DNA of 64,000 bases, taken from Pseudomonas pohangensis (GTDB lineage Bacteria > Pseudomonadota > Gammaproteobacteria > Pseudomonadales > Pseudomonadaceae). Under the pieces are notes generated by a model, which worked only from the letters and a program-made list of their open reading frames with translations, was not told the origin of the DNA and ran no database searches. The DNA is taken from contig NZ_LT629785.1 of the NCBI RefSeq assembly GCF_900105995.1, forward strand, positions 930,001-994,000. Direction: 5' to 3'. Made by a program: the position numbers and the translations under genes. Of this stretch, positions 16,038 through 22,777 are shown piece after piece (positions within the stretch are counted from its first letter, which is position 1; each line of letters starts with the position of its first letter).

Positions 16038-17474
16038 TTGGCTGCAAGCATCTTCTGGTACGACTACGAAACCACCGGCATCAACCCGCGCTGCGACCGG
16101 CCGCTGCAGGTGGCCGGCATCCGCACCGATGAGGCGCTGAATGAAATCGGTGAGCCGCTGAACATCGATTGCCGGCCGGCCGATGACATTCTGCCGCATC
16201 CGATCTCCTGCCTGATCACCGGCATCAGTCCGGCGCGGCTGCAGGCCCGGGGCCTGAGCGAGGCCGAGTTCATCACCCGCCTGCATGCCGAGCTGGCCTT
16301 TCCGGGAACCTGTACGGCGGGCTACAACAACCTGCGTTTTGATGACGAGATGACCCGCTACACGCTGTACCGCAATTTCTTCGACCCCTATGCGCGCGAG
16401 TGGCAGGGCGGCAACAGCCGCTGGGATCTGATCGACCTGATGCGCTGTGTGTATGCGTTGCGCCCGGAAGGCATCGTCTGGCCGGAAAACGACGGGCGCG
16501 TCAGTCTCAAACTGGACCAGCTAACCGTGGCCAACGGCATCGAGCATGGCCAGGCCCACGATGCGCTGGCCGACGTGCGCGCCACCATCGCCCTGGCCCG
16601 GCTGGTGCGCGAGCGGCAGCGCAAGCTGTACGACTACCTGTTCGATTTGCGCAGCAAGCAGCAGGTAATGCAGCGCATCAAGCTGCTAGAACCGGTTCTG
16701 CATGTTTCCGGGCGCTTTTCTGCCGCGCGCAGCTTCCTTGGCGTGGTGCTGCCGCTGGCCTGGCATCCGCAGAACAAGAATGCCCTGATCGTCTGCGATC
16801 TGCAGGCCGACCTGCGGCCGTTGCTGGAAGAGTCAGCCGAGACCTTGCGGCAGCGCCTGTATACCCGCCACGAACAGCTGGGCGAGGGCGAGCTGCCAGT
16901 GCCGTTGAAACTGCTGCATATCAATCGCTGCCCGGTGGTGGCGCCGTTGTCGGTGTTGCGTGAGCAGGACCTGCAGCGCTTGCAGCTGGATCTGCCGGCA
17001 TGCGAAGTACAGCGTGCGCTGCTGGAACAGCAAACCGCTATCTGGCAGGCCAAGTTGCCGCAGATTTACGGCAAGGACGAGTTTGCCGGCAGTGCCGATC
17101 CCGAGCAGCAGTTGTATGACGGTTTTATCAGCCCGCGCGATCGCGACCTGTGTACCCGCGTGCGCGATGCCGATCCGGCAGCTTTGGGCAAACAGAACTG
17201 GCCGTTTGCCGATGAGCGCTTGCCCGAATTGCTGTTTCGTTATCGGGCGCGCAACTTTCCACAGACTCTGACTAATCAAGAGCAACAACAGTGGCAGTTG
17301 TTTTGTCAGCAGCGCTTGTTGCAGGCAGAACTGGGTGCGCCTATTACCCTGGCCGGTTTTTATCAGGGGCTGGATCAGGCGGGAGATGAACTTTCCCCGG
17401 CCCAGCAGCAACTGCTCGACGACTGGCGTGCATATGCCACTGCATTGCAGCAGCGCATCGGCATGGATATATAG
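16038..17474 (+). CDS. sbcB: Exodeoxyribonuclease I
   Basis: A 478-residue 3'-5' single-strand exonuclease of the DnaQ superfamily, acting in recombination and mismatch repair. Exo I motif is FWYDYETTGINP (D9, E11). Exo II is AGYNNLRFDDEMTRYTLYRN, and Exo III is HGQAHDALADVRAT. The C-terminal SH3-like and helical domains of ExoI are present with PVVAPLSVL and ARNFPQTLT. Length matches the family (about 475). The start is a TTG at 16038 with AAGGA 6 nt upstream. A Rho-independent terminator follows at 17500-17529. Confidence 0.96.
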   Translation: MAASIFWYDYETTGINPRCDRPLQVAGIRTDEALNEIGEPLNIDCRPADDILPHPISCLITGISPARLQARGLSEAEFITRLHAELAFPGTCTAGYNNLRFDDEMTRYTLYRNFFDPYAREWQGGNSRWDLIDLMRCVYALRPEGIVWPENDGRVSLKLDQLTVANGIEHGQAHDALADVRATIALARLVRERQRKLYDYLFDLRSKQQVMQRIKLLEPVLHVSGRFSAARSFLGVVLPLAWHPQNKNALIVCDLQADLRPLLEESAETLRQRLYTRHEQLGEGELPVPLKLLHINRCPVVAPLSVLREQDLQRLQLDLPACEVQRALLEQQTAIWQAKLPQIYGKDEFAGSADPEQQLYDGFISPRDRDLCTRVRDADPAALGKQNWPFADERLPELLFRYRARNFPQTLTNQEQQQWQLFCQQRLLQAELGAPITLAGFYQGLDQAGDELSPAQQQLLDDWRAYATALQQRIGMDI

Positions 17475-17499
17475 ACTGCCTGTTATTTGACGGCCCAAT

Positions 17500-17529
17500 A
17501 AAAAACGCCAGTAATACTGGCGTTTTTTA
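17500..17529. terminator. Bidirectional Rho-independent terminator
   Basis: AAACGCCAGT and ACTGGCGTTT form a 10 bp stem with a short loop, flanked by an A run on the left and a T run on the right. It serves both sbcB (+) and mvaT (-), which converge here. Confidence 0.93.
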
Positions 17530-17554
17530 TTGTCTGGTTATTGCCGTGTAGCAA

Positions 17555-17929
17555 TTAGCCGATCAGCTTGGCCCAGGCTTCTACTACGTCGGCGCCCCAC
17601 TTGGCTTTCCACTCTTTCAGGGTCTTGTGATTGCCGCCTTTGGTTTCAATCACTTCACCGGTATTCGGGTTGGAATACTGTTTCAGCTTGCGGGTACGGC
17701 GGCCAGTGGCCGGCTTGGCTGCACGGACGGGTTTGGTGCCACGGGATTCCGGATCGAGAATGGCAATGATATCCGGCAGGGCCTTGTTGTATTCGGCCAT
17801 GAGTCCGCGCAGTTTGCTTTCGAATTCCAGTTCCTTTTTAAGCTTGTCGCTTTGTTGCAGATCATTCAGGCGTGCCTGAAGTTGCTTGATGGCTTCTTCG
17901 GTGTCGCGGTATTCATTGATCAGGGACAT
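17555..17929 (-). CDS. mvaT: MvaT/MvaU family H-NS-like xenogeneic silencer
   Basis: A 124-residue nucleoid protein, the functional H-NS analogue of Pseudomonas, which coats AT-rich DNA and silences foreign genes. Residues 1-60 form the coiled-coil oligomerisation region (YRDTEEAIKQLQARLNDLQQ); the C-terminal DNA-binding part holds RRTRKLKQYSNPNTGEVIET and the AT-pincer loop TKGGNHKTLKEWKAKWG. The ATG at 17929 follows AAGGTAAC. The 380 bp upstream are unusually AT-rich, consistent with self-binding and autoregulation. MvaT versus MvaU cannot be separated without alignment. Confidence 0.92.
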   Translation of the reverse strand: MSLINEYRDTEEAIKQLQARLNDLQQSDKLKKELEFESKLRGLMAEYNKALPDIIAILDPESRGTKPVRAAKPATGRRTRKLKQYSNPNTGEVIETKGGNHKTLKEWKAKWGADVVEAWAKLIG

Positions 17930-18310
17930 TGCAGTTACCTTGTATGTTGAGGGTGTACGAATAAGGTTTTGCAATACTAGATAGGGTTTAAAGATAAGTA
18001 AACTAACGGTTAATAATTTTTCTGGTACGGCAGTTTCAATATGTTTAACGTCCGGTTAAACCATCCGCTTATATTGGTTAAGCATTTCATGCCCTTCTCT
18101 GGTGCGTGTTTTGCTTATGCATAATTGTTTTCACGATAGCCCGACCGGTAATAAGCAAATAAAAGGCTGTTGCAGCATTGCTGCGTGGTTTTGTGCCGGC
18201 GCGGGGGGGCTGATCGCGATATGGCAGGCTGCCGGTTGCAACTTGAATTCACAAAGCAGTCCAACAAGCCACTAGAATGGCGGCCTGATTTATACACGGG
18301 GAGTTTTTTG
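17930..18310. promoter_or_regulatory. AT-rich divergent promoter region of mvaT and purU
   Basis: 381 bp. Its mvaT-proximal part, 17960-18135, is the most AT-rich stretch of this half of the window, with TTAATAATTTTT and several GGTTAA/TTAACC words (TAACGGTTAAT, CCGGTTAAACC, TTGGTTAAGC) that could be regulator or MvaT contacts. The purU ribosome site GGGGAG is near 18298. No RNA gene was recognised. Confidence 0.55.
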
Positions 18311-19162
18311 ATGCGCACCTTTCGACTGGTAATCGCCTGTCCGGATCGCGTGGGGATTGTCGCCAAGGTGAGTGGTTTTCTGGCGACCTATAACGGCTGG
18401 ATTAACGAGGCCAGCCATTATTCGGACAACCAGAGCGGTTGGTTCTTCATGCGTTACGAGATCCGTGCCGATTCCCTGCCGTTTGAACTGGATGGTTTTA
18501 CCCAGGCTTTCTCACCGATCGCCCGCGAGTTTTCCATGGACTGGCGGGTGACCGATTCCGCCCAGCCCAAGCGCGTGGTGCTGATGGCCAGTCGCGAATC
18601 CCACTGCCTGACGGATTTGCTGCACCGCTGGCACAGCGACGAGCTGGATTGCGAAATTCCCTGCGTGATTTCCAACCACCAGGACCTGCGCAGCATGGTC
18701 GAGTGGCATGGCATACCGTTCTTCCATGTACCGGTCGATCCGCAGGACAAGTCGGCGGCGTTTGCCGAAGTCTCGCGACTGGTCGAGGCGCACGCCGCCG
18801 ATGCCGTGGTGCTGGCGCGCTACATGCAGATCCTGCCGCCAGAATTGTGCCAGCGCCTGGCCGGGCGGGTGATCAACATCCATCACAGTTTTCTGCCCTC
18901 GTTTGTCGGCGCCAAGCCGTATCATCAGGCATCCTTGCGCGGGGTCAAACTGATCGGCGCAACCTGTCATTATGTTACCGACGAGCTGGATGCCGGGCCG
19001 ATCATCGAGCAGGATGTGGTACGCATCAGTCACAGCAACAGCATCGAGGATCTTGTGCGGCTGGGGCGTGATGTGGAGAAAATGGTGCTGGCGCGTGGAC
19101 TACGCTATCACTTGCAGGATCGTGTTCTGGTCCATGACAACAAGACAGTGGTGTTTGCCTGA
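18311..19162 (+). CDS. purU: Formyltetrahydrofolate deformylase
   Basis: A 283-residue enzyme that hydrolyses 10-formyl-THF to THF and formate, balancing one-carbon pools and feeding PurT. An N-terminal ACT domain (RLVIACPDRVGIVAKVSGFL) precedes a formyltransferase fold with the catalytic set N189 and H191 (VINIHHSFLPSF) and D224 (HYVTDELDAGP). Length fits the family (280-290). The ATG at 18311 follows GGGGAG. The mvaT-purU divergence is a usual Pseudomonas arrangement. Confidence 0.96.
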   Translation: MRTFRLVIACPDRVGIVAKVSGFLATYNGWINEASHYSDNQSGWFFMRYEIRADSLPFELDGFTQAFSPIAREFSMDWRVTDSAQPKRVVLMASRESHCLTDLLHRWHSDELDCEIPCVISNHQDLRSMVEWHGIPFFHVPVDPQDKSAAFAEVSRLVEAHAADAVVLARYMQILPPELCQRLAGRVINIHHSFLPSFVGAKPYHQASLRGVKLIGATCHYVTDELDAGPIIEQDVVRISHSNSIEDLVRLGRDVEKMVLARGLRYHLQDRVLVHDNKTVVFA

Positions 19163-19207
19163 GCCAGGCGCTGGCGCACCGCGTAAATAAAATCTGGAGA
19201 ACTGTGC

Positions 19208-19633
19208 ATGCTCAATTCCATCTCTGTGCGCGATTACATGACGCGCCACCTGCTGACCTTTCATGCCGATACGGAGTTGTTCACTGCCGTCGACCGCTTG
19301 CTCGAACATCGTGTCCATGCGGCACCTGTGGTGGATGAGCATGGTCATCTGATCGGCCTGCTGTCCTCCGATGACTGTATGAAGAGCGTGCTTGAGGGTA
19401 CCTATTACGAAGAAGTCGGCGGCACCGTTGGCGCAAGCATGAAGCGCGATGTGTTCTCCATCGCCCCGGACACCGACATCATGGAAGCTGCCAATTTGCT
19501 GGTGAATGGTGGACGTCGCTGCCTGCCGGTGGTGGAAAATGGCCGGCTGGTCGGCCAGGTCAGCCGCCACGACCTGCTGCGTGCGGTCAAGGAATTTGCC
19601 CAGCACCAGCACGATCACAAGAATAAGCACTGA
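19208..19633 (+). CDS. CBS-domain pair protein
   Basis: A 141-residue protein made of two CBS domains and little else. CBS1 is near residues 5-60 (VRDYMTRHLLTFHADTELF, VVDEHGHLIGLLSSDDCMK). CBS2 is near 78-135 (MKRDVFSIAPDTDIMEAANL, LPVVENGRLVGQVSRHDLLR). Such pairs bind adenine nucleotides and regulate partners or act as stand-alone sensors; no catalytic domain is fused. The ATG at 19208 has TGGAG at about 19195. The next small gene starts 7 bp after its stop, so they are probably co-transcribed. Confidence 0.9.
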   Translation: MLNSISVRDYMTRHLLTFHADTELFTAVDRLLEHRVHAAPVVDEHGHLIGLLSSDDCMKSVLEGTYYEEVGGTVGASMKRDVFSIAPDTDIMEAANLLVNGGRRCLPVVENGRLVGQVSRHDLLRAVKEFAQHQHDHKNKH

Positions 19634-19640
19634 AAGCCGG

Positions 19641-19850
19641 ATGAGTGACCCACGCAATCGCGGAGCCGCCGCAGCTACACCGACTACCGGTGAGGGCTGC
19701 CTGCGGCGCTTTGACCCGGATGCCGTGAGTGAGCAGCATGGCGCCGACTTCACGGCTGCGGCGGCGCTCTGGCAGGCTTTGCAGTCCGAACCGGAGAAAC
19801 CGTCGGCAACCGCGCCGGCCAGTCCGGACGATGCAGCGACCAAGGGGTAA
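19641..19850 (+). CDS. Small hypothetical protein downstream of the CBS gene
   Basis: A 69-residue, Ala/Pro/Thr-rich, probably disordered protein (MSDPRNRGAAAATPTTGEG at the start). It begins 7 bp after the CBS gene with GAAAG upstream, and its codon use matches neighbours. No motif is recognised. Operon position supports it being translated. Confidence 0.55.
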   Translation: MSDPRNRGAAAATPTTGEGCLRRFDPDAVSEQHGADFTAAAALWQALQSEPEKPSATAPASPDDAATKG

Positions 19851-19928
19851 CCCGATCCCGGGCGGTTAATCACTGTGCGGATTTTCTGATCGTTCGCAAT
19901 ACCAATACAGCTAGCAGGGAGTGATGTC

Positions 19929-21410
19929 ATGCCGTCGGGAAATTCTTTGGTACTCGGAGCTGATCCGGCCGGGCAGCCGGTCGAGCAGCTGCTCAAACTG
20001 GCCAATCGCCATGGCCTGATTGCCGGCGCAACCGGTACCGGCAAGACCGTCACCCTGCAGCATCTGGCGGAAGCCTTCAGCGATGCCGGCGTGGCGGTAT
20101 TCGCTGCCGATATCAAGGGCGACCTCAGCGGACTGGGCGCGGTGAGCAATCCCCAGGGCAAGGTGGCCGAACGGATTGCCAGCATGCCGTGGCTGAACTT
20201 CCGTTCGCAGGCCTATCCGGTCACCCTGTGGGACGTGGCCGGCAAAAGCGGTCACCCGCTGCGTACCACCATCAGCGAAATGGGCCCGCTGCTGCTGGGC
20301 AACCTGCTGCAGCTGACCGACAGCCAGCAGGCCGCACTCTATGCCGCCTTCCAGGTGGCCGACCGTGAAGGCCTGCTGTTGCTGGACATGAAGGATCTCA
20401 AGGCCCTGCTCAATTATCTGGCCGAGCATCCCGAAGCGCTGGCCGATGACCGTGCGCTGTTCACCAATGCTTCGGCCCAGGCCTTGCTGCGCAAACTGGC
20501 CGGGCTGGAACAGCAGGGCGCCGAGGCGCTGTTTGGCGAGCCGGCGCTGCAGCTGGAAGACATCCTGCACCCGGATGCCGATGGCCGCGGACGCATCCAT
20601 CTGCTGGATGCCAGCCAGCTGGTGCATCAGGCGCCCAAGGTCTATGCGACCTTCCTGCTGTGGTTGCTGGCCGAGCTGTTTGAACAGCTGCCCGAGCGCG
20701 GCGACGCCGACAAACCTGTGCTGGCGCTGTTCTTCGATGAAGCCCATCTGCTGTTTGCCGATACTCCGAAAGCCTTGCAGGATCGGCTGGAGCAGGTGGT
20801 GCGGCTGATCCGCTCCAAGGGTGTCGGTGTGTACTTTGTCACCCAGTCACCCGGCGACCTGCCCGATAGCGTGCTGGCCCAGCTGGGCCTGCGTGTCCAG
20901 CACGGCCTGCGCGCCTTTACCGCCCGTGAACAGAAAGCCTTGCGCGCGGTGGCCGACGGCTTCCGGCCGAATCCGTCGCTGGACGTGCTGGCGACACTGA
21001 CCGAGCTGGGCATCGGTGAAGCGCTGGTGGGTACCCTGCAGGACAAGGGCACGCCGGCCATGGTGCAGCGGGTTGCGATTGCGCCGCCGCAGTCGCGCAT
21101 CGGCCCGTTGAGCGACAGCGAACGCGCCGACCTGATTCGCCGTTCGCCGCAGGCCGGGCGTTATGACAAGCCGTTTGACCGCGAGTCGGCCTATGAAATG
21201 CTGCTGGCACGCGCCGCCACGCGGGTTGCCGAGCAGGCCCCGACAGCACCGGCGAAACCGGCGGCAAAGGCCGACGAAGGTGGTTTTTCCGACATGCTCG
21301 GCAGTGTCGCCGGCAAGGCGTTGCAGAGCGCCGCGCGAACCATGGCCAATCAGGTCGGGCGCGAACTGGTGCGCGGGCTGCTCGGTTCGTTGCTGGGCAA
21401 GCGGCGCTGA
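19929..21410 (+). CDS. HerA-like / DUF853 ATPase (YjgR family)
   Basis: A 493-residue P-loop ATPase of the HerA/FtsK superfamily, DUF853 (YjgR) branch. Walker A is GATGTGKT (residues 33-40), Walker B is LALFFDEAHLLF (about 264-275), and the sensor region is GVGVYFVTQSPGDLPDSVL. The C-terminal tail is Ala/Pro-rich, followed by LVRGLLGSLLGKRR, as in the family. The role of the family is unresolved; DNA translocation is inferred only from kinship with HerA. The ATG at 19929 follows AGGGAGTG. Confidence 0.92.
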   Translation: MPSGNSLVLGADPAGQPVEQLLKLANRHGLIAGATGTGKTVTLQHLAEAFSDAGVAVFAADIKGDLSGLGAVSNPQGKVAERIASMPWLNFRSQAYPVTLWDVAGKSGHPLRTTISEMGPLLLGNLLQLTDSQQAALYAAFQVADREGLLLLDMKDLKALLNYLAEHPEALADDRALFTNASAQALLRKLAGLEQQGAEALFGEPALQLEDILHPDADGRGRIHLLDASQLVHQAPKVYATFLLWLLAELFEQLPERGDADKPVLALFFDEAHLLFADTPKALQDRLEQVVRLIRSKGVGVYFVTQSPGDLPDSVLAQLGLRVQHGLRAFTAREQKALRAVADGFRPNPSLDVLATLTELGIGEALVGTLQDKGTPAMVQRVAIAPPQSRIGPLSDSERADLIRRSPQAGRYDKPFDRESAYEMLLARAATRVAEQAPTAPAKPAAKADEGGFSDMLGSVAGKALQSAARTMANQVGRELVRGLLGSLLGKRR

Positions 21411-21431
21411 TAAAGGAAGTCAGCTGCGATT

Positions 21432-21490
21432 GTGGGAGCGGCGACCCGCCGCGAAAAGGCTAAAAGCTCGCGCCGGGGCGGCGCTCCCAC
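21432..21490. repeat. REP element, family A
   Basis: GTGGGAGCGGCGACCCGCCG and CGGGGCGGCGCTCCCAC face each other around an AAAAGGCTAAAAGCTCG core. It lies between convergent genes and may stand in for a terminator. Confidence 0.85.
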
Positions 21491-21547
21491 ACAGGCGTCC
21501 TGTGTTCCGGAGAAAGTCGCTGCAAGCACGGCAGGGGCGCGGCGGGT

Positions 21548-21742
21548 TTATTCGGTCTGGCGTTCTTTCTCGATCTTCTCGAGTTCCTTGGTAAAGGCCT
21601 CGTCAAGCAGGCTGGGGCGTTTGCGCCAGGGTTTGCGCTCGGGATCGGGCTGGGCGGCGTAGGTGATCACCTCACCCTTGTATATCTCCTTGTAGCGCTG
21701 CGCCTGTCGCTCGAGTTCGGCGCGAAGTTGCTCTTTGTTCAC
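21548..21742 (-). CDS. Small conserved-looking cytosolic protein, function unknown
   Basis: A 64-residue highly charged protein (MNKEQLRAELERQAQRYKEI at the start). A helical N-terminus is followed by a YAAQPDPERKPWRKRPSLLDE segment and a Glu/Lys tail. GGAAAC precedes the ATG at 21742. I recall similar small proteins annotated as hypothetical in Pseudomonas, but this cannot be checked here. Confidence 0.6.
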   Translation of the reverse strand: MNKEQLRAELERQAQRYKEIYKGEVITYAAQPDPERKPWRKRPSLLDEAFTKELEKIEKERQTE

Positions 21743-21877
21743 GTGGTTTCCTTTTGAACCCTGGTTGTTGGATGGCTGGTCAAGCTTGCCACTCGGCCAA
21801 TACGGTCCGTGTGATTATATCCACGGCGGCCCGGCTGTTGGCTGCAGGCGGGCCTTGCTGCACGCAAGCTGTGCTGG

Positions 21878-22294
21878 TTAAACGCCGCTTTCTTCCGGCC
21901 ACATACGGATCGGCTTGCCTTCGGCCGGCCACAGGCGCAACTGGTCGGTGGCGGACAGGTCCCAGCGTTGTACCTTGCCCAGTGCGTCGAGAAAGCGCTG
22001 CTCCTGTTCCATCAATGCCGGCGCACACATCATCCGCGTACTGCCGGCCTGACCGAAGCTGATCTGCTGATCCTTCAACGTGTAGGAAGCAAACCAGTGG
22101 TTGCAACCACCGGTGCCGAAGGCGCGTCCGTCATCGTCCAGGGTGATGGTGACGTAACTGTTGTCGATCAGCGGACGTTCACCAATCCATTCCACCACGT
22201 AGGTGCGGTTCGGTTCCAGCTTGACCTTGTCACTGGCACAACCGGCCAGTACCAGGCTGGTGCCCAGCAGGAAAACAGTGCTCAGGTGTTTCAT
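21878..22294 (-). CDS. META-domain lipoprotein (HslJ-like)
   Basis: A 138-residue secreted lipoprotein. The signal peptide ends in a lipobox (LVLAGCAS, Cys20). The mature part has the META/HslJ pattern with the WIGERPLIDNSYVTITLDD strand and GGCNHWFASY (the family's GxxGCNxxxG-like turn), and MMCAPALMEQEQRFLDALGK closing it. META proteins are outer-membrane or periplasmic and sometimes heat-inducible. The ATG at 22294 overlaps the stop of the upstream zinc-ribbon gene as ATGA. Confidence 0.85.
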   Translation of the reverse strand: MKHLSTVFLLGTSLVLAGCASDKVKLEPNRTYVVEWIGERPLIDNSYVTITLDDDGRAFGTGGCNHWFASYTLKDQQISFGQAGSTRMMCAPALMEQEQRFLDALGKVQRWDLSATDQLRLWPAEGKPIRMWPEESGV

Positions 22295-22728
22295 GGGCGA
22301 ATCTCCAGGCAGGTTGGGCAAAGGTGTTTGCTGTCGCGGTTGCGCCAGCCTAACTCGGTGATGCGTTGTTCGGCTGCAGCCGTGCGGGCTTTTTCGCCCA
22401 GCGCAGCGTCCACCGCGAATTCAAAGTCGAGCTGTTTGCCGCAATGGTCGCAGTTGACCTTCCAGTTGAGAATAGACAGTTCGGCGAAAGCCGGGCCGCT
22501 GGCCACCGCAATCCATTGACCTGGCGGGCTGATCAGGTGGCGAACCTTGTCCACCGAGAGCTGCATGCTCAAGTCACGGCTGCCCTTGAGGGTAACCAGT
22601 AACTGGTCGCCGCTGTGGATCGAGCCGCCGTTGCCGGTGACCTGATAACGCCCGGCAGACAGTGCGCGGCACTCGATCAAGGTATGGGCCGGGTTGAGCA
22701 GGTTGTAACGGAAATCGTGCTGGGCCAT
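22291..22728 (-). CDS. Hypothetical protein with C-terminal zinc ribbon
   Basis: A 145-residue protein of unknown function. The first 90 residues are beta-rich (LIECRALSAGRYQVTGNGGS). The C-terminal half has two CxxC pairs, NCDHCGK near residue 101 and LCPTCLE near 140, suggesting a treble-clef or ribbon zinc site. The ATG at 22728 follows GGAGGACC. It is ATGA-coupled to the META lipoprotein and lies 49 bp downstream of gacS on the same strand, so the three may share a transcript. Confidence 0.7.
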   Translation of the reverse strand: MAQHDFRYNLLNPAHTLIECRALSAGRYQVTGNGGSIHSGDQLLVTLKGSRDLSMQLSVDKVRHLISPPGQWIAVASGPAFAELSILNWKVNCDHCGKQLDFEFAVDAALGEKARTAAAEQRITELGWRNRDSKHLCPTCLEIRP

Positions 22729-22777
22729 GGGTCCTCCGCGCAAGCGCGGCCTGGTGTGCTGAAGTCTGGACGGCTGG

